A stretch of 64,000 bases of DNA from Blattamonas nauphoetae. Lineage: Eukaryota > Preaxostyla > Oxymonadida. Of the stretch, positions 30,378 through 41,280 are shown in pieces; position 1 is the stretch's first letter, and each line of letters begins with the position of its first letter. The notes beneath the pieces are model-generated. The model was given only the letters and a program-made list of their open reading frames with translations, did not search any database and had not been told where the DNA came from. The translations under genes were made by a program, and so were the position numbers. The stretch is from positions 496,001 to 560,000 of the forward strand of contig JARBJD010000001.1 in NCBI GenBank assembly GCA_033064195.1. Direction: 5' to 3'.

Positions 30378-33300
30378 TCACATATTTCCAAACGGATTGG
30401 CATTTTGAGCATTTCCAAACGGAGTGGCATTTTGAGCATTTCCAAACGGAGTGGCATTTTGAGCATTTCCAAACGGAGTGGCATTTTGAGCATTTCCAAA
30501 CGGAGCGGCATTTTGAGCATTTCCAAACGGAGCGGCATTTTGAGCATTTCCAAACGGAGCGGCATTTCGAGCATTTCCAAACGGAGTGGCATTTTGAGCA
30601 TTCCCTAATGGAGTGGCCATTTGAGCATTTTCAAACTGATTGACCATTTGAGCATTTCCAAACGGAAAACCCATTCCAGGATGGACAAACATTCCCGTCC
30701 CTGTCAGCATCGGAATTGCATTTGCCCCGAGAAATTGAAGAGATCGCTGGTTACAATGGGCACTCATCTCGACCCTGTCCTCCACACCTTCTTCCGCGAG
30801 TGCTGACAGGATCAGATCGACGCGTGAGGTGTCGTGCTGATGATATGTGCGAGGGTTCTTCCTCTCTCTTTCATCTCCCCTCTGCATTCCTTGGTATGCA
30901 TTCTCCGCGAAACCAATCAATTCGGATAATGATGAGTCGTGGCGGATTAACAGTGTGGCTGTCGAGTGGAGTAAGTTTGAGAGAGATGGACGAGCTACCC
31001 ACTCCTTCTGTTTGACCGTAATCAGTGGAGTCATCAAGGAGGTTACAATCGATGAGAAGAACAATTGGACAGATATGTATTCTTCCTCTCCGCTCACACA
31101 ATCACAGCTTGTCTTCACCATTGTCTCTACAAGTCTGTTCAATACTTCTGAAAGCTTGCAGAGTGCATCGATGGAGAGGATGTGGCGCGGCGAAGAAAAA
31201 AGGAACGTGTGGAGTGCCATCCAAATCTTGTTTGGTGAGAGATTTGGATTGCTTTGTGGTGTGAGGAGCGAGGTAACGTGGTGGAGAGGAGAGGACTGGT
31301 TTTTCCTCGCTTGTACAGACGATTCCAACAGTTCGTTTCCAATCTCGATCATTCGCTTCATCACCGACTCAACTGTCCCTGACTGGTCTCCCTCCAGATT
31401 CTGAAACATTTGTACGATCGTGAGCTCAATCATCTCATCCAACGGTTGAGTCTGTCGTTTGAAAGGATCGGTCGTGAAGAGTGAAGACTGGGGACGAGCA
31501 AGAATCGATTTCAGAAGGAAAGAAGAGACGAATGAGAGAAGAGATTGGGTGACGGGTGAAGATTGTGAAGCAACTGGAACATCAACTGTCGACAGAGAAA
31601 TCGGATTTGCACTGTTGCTGGTTCTCGTCGCAATTCCTGCAAACACTTCAATCAGTGCGCACACAGTCTGAACATCTGCATCGAGTGCCAACGGAATCAG
31701 GAGACGGACGAACGGAGTCAAGTCCACATTTGTCCAAACAATCTGTCTCGAAAGAATCTGCAGACAATACTGGATAATGGTCTTCCTTTCTTTCTCCCTC
31801 TCCGCTGCTCCCTCCTCATCCCCTTCTCTTTCTTCTCCTCTCCCTTCATTGTTCAGATCTCCAAGCACTTTCAAAAGCAGAGTCAGCATCTCCTCGCTCG
31901 CCACCATCCGACCCACCATTCTTCCGTGCATCGACTGCCGTGTCGGGAGCTGACACCCTTTCTCAATCCAATTCCACGCATGGCTCGCCAGTTCCACGTT
32001 GTTTGTCTGTCCAGCACACCTCAACAGGCGGGTCTGTCCTTCATCCGAGAAGCTGACTCCTTGGCTCGCAAATGGAACTGTGCCTGGAACTGCGCCCAAC
32101 GCCAGCGAAGACAGCACTACACGTGATTGGTCGTCGTTCTCTGCTTCTAACAGCATCTTCTCGATTGTATCTGTTGACAGAGTAGTCGATGTACAGAGAA
32201 GTTCCGTAAACAACTTCCATCTCTCCTCTCCCTCAGCCATGTCCAGTCGATCAGATATCGACGCCGCTAGTTCGTCCTGAAGTGGCTGGAAGTCTCTTCC
32301 AGATGGTGATGAGCGGTGGACAGGAAGGGAAGTAGACACAAACTGTCTTGTCAATCGCAATAGTGTTGTCGGAGTGCGATAGGAGTCAGTGAGGGCGAGT
32401 TCCAATACAACGGGAAAGATGTTGAATAGATAATCGTCATTATTCCCGCGAAAGGCGCTCAGCTGGTCCATGATAAACATGAGTGTAGATGGCTTCGATG
32501 TGGCGTTCAGATGGGGATGGAGGTGCAGTACAGTTGCGACTCCTATTGATTGACGGAGGCGAGGTCCATTTTGATGCTTCCGGTTTATAGTGGAAGAGGC
32601 GAGCATGATCAACTGTACGACGAAGGTGTTGAGTGCTGGTAGAGTGGTGGCGATTGGCTGTGCCTTCCAGAATGATGGCATCGTCGGTGTCTGCGTGAGC
32701 GAGGGAGAGAATGAAGGATGGGGGATACATGTCGGATTGACAGTGTCGAACACATTCACCAGACATTTCAGAGTGTCTCCAACGAGTGTCACTGTCAGTA
32801 TTCTCATTGATGGGTCATGTTTGTGTTCATCGTCAGCCTCGTTGAATTTCCTAAGCGTTGGTCCAATCGAGGCACAGAGCGATGGAGCGTTGTCAGCGTA
32901 TGGCACGTGTGTCTCCAACACCCAATCTGGGTTGATTGAGAACGAGAGTGGAGTCTCGAACAGGATCGCCTTCACTTCTCCTTCCGACAACCCGCATCCA
33001 CGTGCAATCTCAGAAACGGCTGCATCCGAAAGCACGATGTCTGTGCTCGATGACAGAAGAATCAGAAGACCAAGCATCGACGTATGCAGACTCAGTGTGC
33101 CAGAATTCTGGGCTTTCTTTGTTTCTTGTCTTGTGATTGTTCCCATGACTCCCAGAAATGACATCCAGTCTGCAGTGTCTGTCCCAAAACTTAGACAGCG
33201 AGGATTGTTTTCTGTGGATGGTACGACACGAGCAGTGTCGTATAGTGAACGGACCAGCCAGTCCATTATTTGGAATTGTGGGTTCCTGTTCAGAGATGCC

Positions 33301-34607
33301 AAAAGTGTTGGTCTTGTAGTTGCAAGGCGAACGTAGAACGTCCGAAGTGGAGCGGTCAAGCGAGGGGAGAGGAGGACGGGAAGTGTTCTTTGGATATTGT
33401 TTGGAGACAAAAAATCTGTTGCCAACGTGGATGGTCATGAAGCAATGAGACAGAGCAAGTCCGGTGAATTCGAGAGCAGCACTGAACAGTGAGATTGGTT
33501 CGTGAAGAACCCACACTCGAGGAAATGGTTCACATGTTCGGGATGGTCTGCGAGAAGGAAGAAATCTCTCATAGAAGTTAAAAAAGGCATACTGGTCAAG
33601 AAATGATAGAGATATTGGGCTGCATGTTGCGTGATGAAACCTTCATCAGTGTTTAGGGAAATTGTGACTAGTTTGGTGATTCGATCAAGAAAATTCTGAA
33701 AAGACTCTCATGAGGAAAACAGCAAACAGATGACGTCTCCACAACACCAATGATATCAAAAAGCAGTTTTGTGTGGAAAATATCCAAAAAATTCGTTCGT
33801 GAGGGTGATTCAGTCTTCGTCTGGTATTCACGCACAGATGCAATCAGACGAGGAAAAACCTGAGGTTCAACTTCAGTCATTGCACATCTCAAGAATTCTG
33901 AGGTTATTAAGCGAGACAGCTTGGTGAATTCGTCGATATCTGCGCTTGACATTTCTTCTCCAAAGAAGGCATTCACACAGAAGTGGTCCATAAGGGTCAT
34001 AAAAGCATCCCAAAGATCTTCATGGCTCAGGAGCGACATGCAAATTGACACGAAAACTAGTTTCTCTCGAGAGTCACGATCCGATCGATCCCTCACCACT
34101 TGTTCGAGAAGTGATCGTGATATCCCCGACTCGTGCAAAATAACACTGAGGTCTTCATGGGATAGATCTATAAAGAGTTTTATGCAAGTCGAATGACATA
34201 CGATAAGTGTTGAGTTTTTTGAGGATCAGACAAAAATCCTAAACAAGTAATAACAAGGAAGATATGGCAGAAAAACCCGGATACCTTTCCATTCTGCGCG
34301 AGCAATGATGCCCCCATCAGAAGAAGCATCTCGTGTCGCTCGGTTGGAGCGACATGTCTCTGATATCCTAATAACGCCAATAACAAATAAATATCACTGA
34401 ACACAAACGGTTGAAGAACAAAAGTGCACGTTGGAGGACTTCTGGTTGGCCAGCATCCTCGGGATTTCGCGATGAGGCGATTTGTGCTCTGAATTTGTTC
34501 ATTGGATCTTCTACATTCATTGGGATAACGATTGCGTTTTGACGGAGCTGAAACTGAGCTCTTAAGCCACCTGAAAACATTGATTGAGGAGCAGGTTGGA
34601 ATGCCAT
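30378..34607 (-). CDS. large helical protein with FG-type C-terminal repeats
   Basis: ATG 34607 begins MAFQPAPQSMFSGG. Six short introns (about 23 to 49 nt) are inferred between 34425 and 33429 by frame and GT/AG; the last, 37 nt with donor GTCTCA, joins SPDLLY to FLSPNNIQRTLPVLL. The remaining 1,015-codon exon is Leu-rich helical sequence of HEAT-like character with an acidic loop near its middle (GEEREGDEEGAAERE). The C-terminal 100 residues are ten or so 9-residue units of the type FGNAQNATP. Phe-Gly repeats recall FG nucleoporins, which would suit a helical scaffold, but I do not recognise a specific nucleoporin and Asn/Ala-rich spacers are unusual. Function unknown. Total length is about 1,370 residues. 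Confidence 0.8.
30379..30672 (-). repeat. 27-bp tandem repeat, about 10 to 11 units
   Basis: A 27-base unit (plus-strand form GCATTTCCAAACGGAGTGGC plus ATTTTGA) is repeated nearly perfectly, with a few substitutions in the outer copies. It encodes the FGNAQNATP repeats at the C-terminus of the large helical protein. Inner copies are almost identical at the DNA level, suggesting recent expansion. Confidence 0.95.
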
Positions 34608-34914
34608 TCGAGTTACTTGGGTTCGTACAAATGTTTGTTATTCTAGTGGGTTTTGACCAGGGGCGAAATGTGTATTTTTGGTCCCCATATTTTTACTTTG
34701 ACACCCATTTGTGTCTCACTATTGGACGTCCAGAATTGACAAATATCCTCGAATATCGAAGGGTTTAGTGATGTTCAACCATCAGCTCGTGTGTTTACTC
34801 GCAGAAAGCCAGGGTGTCGCTTTCTGACACAGACTACCAACTACCTCTTCATTTTTCGAGGATTCTTGCTCGAAATAGATGAGAAACAGTATAATCGAGG
34901 AAGTGCGTCGCAGG
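34608..34914. other. intergenic, no gene seen
   Basis: About 300 bases between two minus-strand genes. It holds the promoter of the FG-repeat protein and the 3' end of the next gene. Plus-strand frames here are short and unconvincing. Confidence 0.4.
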
Positions 34915-36821
34915 TCATTCCTGTGTTCTGTTCGTAAAAAGAGGAGGAAGAGTGACATCTGGAACAGACTCCGACAGTTCGCTGTCCCCAAAAGTGGTGT
35001 GCCTCATCTGAAAAGCAGTCCCAAATTGGAACGCAAAATCACTGAGTCTTGCGTTGTCTCTCTCTTCCATCGACGGCATTCCCCCAAAACGACGAATCGT
35101 GTCCGACTGCACCACTTCATCAGCATCTAAAATCCGCGCTAACTTCGTTCTGTTCTGGTGGCGTCTGTTCCTCTCTGAATACATTTCGTCCAACCGATTC
35201 ACTTCATCAGCGAGGGTTGTTTGCGAGAGATGCACAAGATCAACTTCGCTCAAGTCGGGATACTTCCACAACACACACTCCACATCGCCAATCCGGTCTG
35301 CCTTGCCATAGATGCGATTTTCCAGGTGCGTCGGCTTGACAAGCGAAAATATGGGCGATTTGGCTTTGGACGCCATCCAAAGTTTGTCGGTCTTTGCTCC
35401 GCTCACCTCTCGTCGCTTGCGCTCTCGTTGATTCTCGTTGCTCTCCGACACAACATCGGCTATGCTTCTTCCCATCCGGCCTCGCATCGTGTATCGCTTG
35501 CCTCCGCGCAGCTCCTCGTCTTGCTTCGCTCTTCGCTGCTCATTCTCTGCCCATTGTCGTTCAAGTTTTGCACTGAAAGAATACCCAAATAGGAGGTCGT
35601 TCAAAGCCTCCCTCGATGTGCCTGCGTCTGAATTCCCAAACGATGATGTGTCGAGTGGTGGGATGGACGGCCTTTCGGTTCCAAGGTGGAAAGTGGAGGA
35701 AAGATTTGAAGTCCCGAAAGCTCGTTCCGTTTCAGCGTTGACGTGTTGTTCCCATGCCGCCATTCTCGCCTCTTCTCGCAACTCCTCATTCCGCAGATCA
35801 CGCAGCATCTTCTTCTCTCTTCTCTGCTCTGTCACCCCGTTTGGGGCAAGCGGACCTCGCGACACAATCTGCCTTGCTGTTTGGACCACATCTTCATGTT
35901 TGTTCTTCTCTCTCCTCGTCCAACGGTTGAAAGAACGATCGAAATGGATGGGAGGAATGAGAGGATAATCGGGGCGTGTGTTTGGAAGTTGGTTTGTCTC
36001 TTCCTCGAAGGAGTGGAAGTCGTCGTCGCGTTTTGTCGCTGGGTTGAACGTTGGCCCAAAGAAAATGTTGGTCAGCTCTGCCTGGATGTCTGTCGAACAG
36101 TTTGGACCAAAAAATGTGACGAGGAATGTGTTGGTGTATTCGAAGAGCCGATTCATGAATCGCATTCGCTCGTAATTCGAGACTCTGTTCTTTGGAAGCG
36201 TTTGAACTGTTGATTTAGTTGGTTGGAGTCCACCGACTGCTGATTCATTGAAAATCATTTCAGATATGATAGAAGAGTATGTTGATGCGATAAGGCGAAG
36301 AAAGTACTCGATTTCGATCTGGATTCTGTCCTCATCGTATCGCGATGATTGGAGGGATGATTGAGGCGTAATACTTCACAAATTTGAGAAATTGAATATA
36401 TAATACTGAATACAAGAACGACCTTGTTGTGTTTGTTGAAAGTCTCGGACAATCCGTTTCTTCTTGAAGAAACGGTCGAAGTACATGAAAACTGAGAGAT
36501 AAAAGAAGAGAAGAGGAAACCAGCGATGAGAAATTGATCTATCCGATGAGATTTTTGGGGATCAGTGTAGAAAAGTCCAAAAGTTTTTGATTTTGTCGTT
36601 GTTGGATCAGAGTTTTGGATCGATATTGCTTTTTCTTTGAATGTCTGCAGGTCTGTGTTTGATACTCCATCAGGTTCCTCAGAAAGAGAAAGGTGCTTTG
36701 TATCTGTTGATATAATATTAAAAACCGATATACCGATAAGAACTGGAGAAAGTTGTGGTTCAAACGTATAAGTTCGATATGGAGAGATCTGTAAGTGAGA
36801 AAGAGGGCTCCTATATTGCAT
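34915..36821 (-). CDS. basic protein of unknown function, multi-exon
   Basis: The main exon (to 34915) is at least 447 codons and probably extends upstream, because the reading EYFLRLIASTYSSIISEM runs into it in frame. Upstream exons begin at ATG 36821 (MQYRSPLSHLQISPYRTY), continue after a 30-nt intron with TKHLSLSEEPDGVSNTDL, and then, after a second short intron, give IDQFLIAVFMYFDRFFKKKR. I could not join that exon to the main one without a frame conflict, so one junction near 36420-36370 is unresolved. The protein is hydrophilic, with Arg/Glu-rich helices around the middle. No known domain was recognised. A frame ending TGA overlaps the ATG at 36258, which is probably coincidental. Confidence 0.65.
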
Positions 36822-37401
36822 GTTAGGATAGACAATGCAATGAAATTAATATAAAACTTGGGTGACGACACGTTATATCGTCACTAGATCGGATCCAAAA
36901 CGTATAACCAGAACGGATTTTAACGAAACACGTCAAGTGAATTTCGGCAAAAGGGAGATGGTTGATCCTTATTCGTGAAACTCACGGCTTCAGGAACATT
37001 TGTGATATGTTTTCAAGGAAAACTGACGTGACGACTCCATGAAAGCCAGAACGTTCAGAAAATAGAAGACAATGGCCTCCAGACAACACATGCTTGTTCG
37101 ATGTATTTACAATCAAGGCCAACAATCAACCATTATATTCATCCAGTCATCTCATCAATTCACACTCAATATTATCCGTGTCACCTCCCAGTTCTAAATG
37201 AGGTATTCCTTCACCCTACACTCAACCAAAACAGAAATCTCACCAATTGGATCCAATTTCCAGTTATCATTCTTTCATATCAACAATCATCGGCCATTTC
37301 ATCATCTCATCAAAATCATTCCATTCCGACAATTCCACAGAATCAATACCCATGAATGAATAATATCCAACAAATCCTCACCAATTACCATATCCTGGCG
37401 G
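36822..37401. other. intergenic, no gene seen
   Basis: About 580 bases between two minus-strand genes. The plus-strand frame 37101-37355 is Ile/His/Ser-rich without a recognisable pattern and is probably not a gene. Confidence 0.4.
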
Positions 37402-38415
37402 TTATCGTCGGTCAGGTGATGGAGAGATTGATGGTGAATTTCCACGTTTCCTGCCTGACTCTCCCGATCTATTCTCGTACCCATAATCGCTTCTTCCGCT
37501 GTCTCTCACATGGGGTGATGCTGGTTCATCTTGGTCTCGACGCATGGACAACCTATCGCTGCGTAGCGGCGATCTATCCGACTGTCTTCCATACCTGTCT
37601 TCCCGAGGCGGTGTCCGTGATCTTCTTCGAGGGGACTGCGACCTGCTGCGTTGTTGTGGAGAAAAGGATCTTCGAGTGGGTGAATGTCCCATGGCTGGCG
37701 AACGGTGGCGGTCTTGAGGATAGTTTGGATAGGCTCCTGGTGACCGTCGATAGCTTGGAGGCCCATGGTGGTAAGGCGGGGGAGAACGATGATATGGGGG
37801 AGGGCTGTGACGGTATGGGGCGTAATGCATGGGAGGGTAATGAGGGTAAGGGCGAGGATCGAAGCGTGGATCAAACTCTCTCCTTTCCATTCCACCTGAT
37901 CCTTGTTTGTAAGGACAGTACTTCGAGATATGTCCAGGTTGTCCACAAATGAAGCATGTGTTGCGATCGTGTTGTTTGACGTGTGGACAGAACATTGCCT
38001 TGTGACCTGGTTGTTGGCAGACATAGCAAACGCGCTCTGACATTCCAGTGGCTCCTCTTGGAAGAGTAACCTCCACTGTAATTTTGTTACCCTTGAGAAG
38101 GTAACCGTTAAGTTCGTTTGTCGCGCGTTCGGCATCTCGAGACGATTCGAATTGCTTTGGAGAGAAGATGAAGGCGATGAGATGAGAAGAGAAAAATGAT
38201 GTATGATGAAGATAAGGTGATTTTAATAAAGTAAAAAAGGCCAGATAATTCAAGTAACGGAAGGTAAAAAGCAAGTTTGGACAAACAACGAAGGCGAAGT
38301 ATTTCCGTTTGTCAACAAAGACTACTTTTCCAAAGCGTGCGAAAAGATCAAAAATATCAGATTTTGAAGTATCTTCATGAAGATTCCCGGCGTGAACACG
38401 ATCTCCAGAATTCAT
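37402..38415 (-). CDS. SR splicing factor with RRM and two zinc knuckles
   Basis: An SR protein. The RRM spans residues about 5-75 (VHAGNLHEDTSKSDIFDLFA as the first strand and helix, KYFAFVQFES as RNP-1). Two CCHC knuckles follow, CYVCQQPGHKAMFC and CFICGQPGHISKYC. Next comes a Pro/Tyr/His-rich stretch, then an Arg/Ser domain with RSRSQSPRRRSRT, and an end of SPSISPSPDRR. This order is that of plant RS2Z proteins; animal SRSF7 has one knuckle. One intron, 38155-38286 (132 nt, GTTTGT to CCAAAG), falls inside the RRM and restores AFVQFESS. It is likely nuclear and acts in splice-site choice, which fits the intron-rich genes nearby. Confidence 0.92.
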   Translation of the reverse strand: MNSGDRVHAGNLHEDTSKSDIFDLFARFGKVVFVDKRKYFAFVVCPNLLFTFRYLNYLAFFTLLKSPYLHHTSFFSSHLIAFIFSPKQFESSRDAERATNELNGYLLKGNKITVEVTLPRGATGMSERVCYVCQQPGHKAMFCPHVKQHDRNTCFICGQPGHISKYCPYKQGSGGMERREFDPRFDPRPYPHYPPMHYAPYRHSPPPYHRSPPPYHHGPPSYRRSPGAYPNYPQDRHRSPAMGHSPTRRSFSPQQRSRSQSPRRRSRTPPREDRYGRQSDRSPLRSDRLSMRRDQDEPASPHVRDSGRSDYGYENRSGESGRKRGNSPSISPSPDRR

Positions 38416-38635
38416 GATCGAATGTGTCCCATTGATTGAACCTGAGGACTATCTGTCAGAAGAGGAGCATATCCTCTTTCCTTATGACTGATTCGTTCAA
38501 ATTCCTATTGATGAATCGTGTTTACGGTATACAAAGCTCAGATATCTTTTCATAAAAACAATGATGGTCTCAGACTGATCATCGCTACAATGCCGTATCA
38601 ATCCACATATTCCTTTTGGTTGACACCCAACACCC

Positions 38636-39657
38636 ATGCTACACCTCTTCTCTTATTTTTTACTCGTTCATTGTTCTACCCTTGATAAACAGGAAGAATC
38701 TTTCATGATGACCTTCACGGACACGCTCACTATGGCATTTCAACGATGTATGATGAGCTGCGTTGGAATCACAGATGATATTGGTTCTTGTGTGTCACGT
38801 TGTCTGAACGACGAATGGGCAAGAGGATACATTACTTTGTTCGAGAGTATTCTTTCTCACACTCCAGAACCAAACAAAATGGGATTATGTGCCCCCATTT
38901 CAACAGGATCCTCATCGAACATGGCATGCGGTTTCCTTCCAGCTCCACCAAAACATTATTCTCCCATTAAGTTCGCAACTCTGTCTAAACAACAATTGGA
39001 CATTCAAGAACATTTAGCTCGCTGTATTGGTGACCTGTCAACTACCTGCGCTCCAATGTGCCATTCCCTTACACAGGATTGGCAAGAATTACAGGATTGC
39101 ACGCGCCTCTGTCAAGCCAACACTCTCAAACAATGCGCAGTAACTGAATCCCTCCCCATTCTTGTCGATGATTATCTGTCTCCCCTTTCTGGACCATCAT
39201 CAAGATTACGCCGTTCAAAGACAAAACAACAATCAAAAATTGGAAAAAGTTTTTTCTTTCATTTTCTTCAACATTCCCAGAGAGGGGCCAATATCTTTGT
39301 TGGGGACTTAGTGGATCACTGAATTCAACGTTATCTCAATTCGGGTTTGGCCAATCCTGCCAACAACTAGATTTTCAACGCTACGAGGATTACTTCAAGG
39401 ATTGCCTGCTCAAAATGTTCAACACGTGCGACCTTAAGTGTGGAATGGATAGCGAATGCCACAATGCGTGTGTTTCAGAAAATGTTGGCGAATGCACAGC
39501 AAGAATGTTTGTGTCTGTGCGAAATCAAATCGATGCACCTTTCCTGCCGGAAATAGTCGAAGACCCGATAATCCAACCAACAATTGCTGATCCTGTGCTT
39601 GTTCGGCGATGTCTCAAGACAGAGGGTTCCCTTCCAAAATCTCTGTGGATATTTTAG
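38636..39657 (+). CDS. cysteine-rich protein with three twin-CX3C modules
   Basis: An N-terminal hydrophobic run (MLHLFSYFLLVHC) could be a signal peptide, but a possible 27-nt intron would shorten it. A second intron near 39250-39282 joins SKIGK to a downstream exon starting KRGQYLCWGLSG. The mature protein holds three pairs of C-x3-C motifs: CMMSC...CVSRC (9 residues between), CAPMC...CTRLC (12 between) and CDLKC...CHNAC (5 between). Twin CX3C hairpins are known from small Tim chaperones and FAM136 in the mitochondrial intermembrane space, and also from some secreted proteins. The first module, AFQRCMMSCVG, looks most Tim-like. The function is unknown; total length is about 330 residues. 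Confidence 0.75.
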
Positions 39658-39777
39658 TTTTGATTCTGATTTGACACACCCCACTTGGTGCCAGAGTACT
39701 GTCATGGAAATTACTTTGAATTATATGGTGACGTGAAAGTACACAAAATTAAAGCCTCATTTGAAAAAGAAGATAGT

Positions 39778-40464
39778 TCAGTCGTCCAAAGGTTCTGTTC
39801 CACTTGTTTCGTCCTTTGGTTTTGAAAAGAAAGTGCGTTTTCGATAATCTCGTGTGCTTCTGGGCTGATTGAGAACGTCTGGATGGAAAGTTTTTCCAGA
39901 GGGCGGGAGGATAAAGACGTGTTCAGGATCTTCTCCAGCAACCTCCTGCGTGTACATATCTCTCTCTTTATGTTGAAATCCGACAAATTTCCCATATTCG
40001 CGTTGTGTTGTTTCGAAGCGATTCTCGTTTCCTGTGCTTCGAGTCATTGGTGGTGGATGTTTCTCGATGTAATCGATGGTGGCATCTGTCATCTAGAAAC
40101 AGATATGAATCATAAAATAGGAAGGAAAATCATACAGTATTGTGCTTTGAAGATGAAGTGGGTGGTCTTTGACCAGCAAATTTATCTCTGTAAGTGGTTG
40201 TTGCTTCGATGAGTCCAGGTTCCTGTGTTACAATAAATGGAGAGGATCGATTCTTTGTTGTTGTATCAACCATGAAACCACGAGTTCGAAGAGTGCCAAT
40301 ATCTTTATCTAGAACTCGTTCTTCATTCCTAGAGACGAGAAAGATACGATAACGGTTTAAAGATGAAAGAGGAGAGTACTCACGATAAGATGAGAAGAAT
40401 AAGAATACCAGTTCCCGTTTAGAGTGTGAGCTGAATATCTATTGATCCAAGGTCGATGTTCCAT
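39778..40464 (-). CDS. small basic protein, possible axonemal type
   Basis: Three exons joined in frame: MEHRPWINRYSAHTLNGNW; then, after an intron with donor GTATTC and acceptor CTCTAG, NEERVLDKDIGTLRTRGF and TTTKNRSSPFIVTQEPG; and, after a 43-nt intron, TDATIDYIEKHPPPMTR to TEPLDD. The protein is about 185 residues, with no membrane segment. It is rich in Pro, Thr and aromatic residues with little predicted helix, and motifs like TTYRDKF resemble the extended axonemal microtubule-associated proteins. That resemblance is impressionistic, so the function is a guess that fits a flagellate host. Confidence 0.6.
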
Positions 40465-40696
40465 ATGATCAAACAGCACCCTCAAGTTTCTTTTCACCCA
40501 ATTTGAAATCGACAGCGACACAAAATTCAGCCTTCACAATCACATATCATCCAGTGAATGTCATTTTGAAGATGATGCGGATTTCACAAATGAGTTGAAG
40601 TGATATTTTTAGTGAATAAAGATAACTCAATCAAGAATGCATCATCCCAATCGTGGATGAACAAATCAATACATGAAATCTCTGTTTTTTCCAGCG

Positions 40697-41261
40697 CTAG
40701 CGATGTGAATGCGATGATCGTCGCGAAGGCTGCGCCCCTTGGGTATTTTGCATCTTCGGATGGTAGGGTAATTCGTAGAGTTGTTCAAAGAGACGTGGTG
40801 TTTTGTAACTTGGAATGATGATCTGAGTGTTTGGTCCACTTGTTTGGACCTTTACTTCAGGAAATGTTTGGGCAAGACTCACGAACGATTCTTCATTGCA
40901 TTTCAATTGAGCTGTAGAGCTCATAGAAGACAATGAAAAGACTTGATCAGTTGCTTTCATGTCAGTCGGTGCTGGAGTTCCACTTCGAAAAGAGGAATAC
41001 CCTCTGGAGATGTTGCCAAATTGTTTTTGATGGTTGAAGTATTGTTCTAAGAAATGAATGAGAATCTGAAAGTCAGAGGATACGCTCAAAATTCTGGAGA
41101 TTGTCCTGCAAGAGATCAAAGAAGAGAAATAATGATACTTCATATCTGTTGAGTTGACTTTTTCGTCTCTGTCTTTTCTTTTCGAGAATATCCACAATCT
41201 GCTGTACTTTCTCAATTTCTTGAGACCGGTTGGTTTCGTTTCGTCGAGAGGATTCTGTCAT
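40697..41261 (-). CDS. small coiled-coil protein, hypothetical
   Basis: Starts MTESSRRNETNRSQ, then a charged coil (IEKVQQIVDILEKKRQRRKS). Two introns (33 nt with donor GTATCA, 37 nt with donor GTATCC) join it to DNLQNFE and to QQYFNHQKQFGNISRGYSSF. The C-terminal half is Ser/Thr/Pro-rich and ends with Arg-Ser-His residues. It is about 160 residues long, and the family is not recognised. The start is 19 bp from the divergent coil gene on the plus strand; size and coil pattern would suit a small kinetochore or centrosomal subunit, but nothing specific supports this. Confidence 0.55.
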
Positions 41262-41280
41262 AAACACAAAACCGAGCCAA
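41262..41280. promoter_or_regulatory. 19-bp divergent spacer
   Basis: Start codons of two opposite-strand coil genes are 19 bp apart if the plus-strand start at 41281 is right (an alternative is 41531). Promoters must overlap coding sequence. Confidence 0.35.

Noticed and set aside
30327-30608. Plus-strand frame of repeated SKRSGILSI units
   Set aside because: It is the antisense reading of the 27-bp FG-type array in the minus-strand gene, whose frame continues for another 900 residues.
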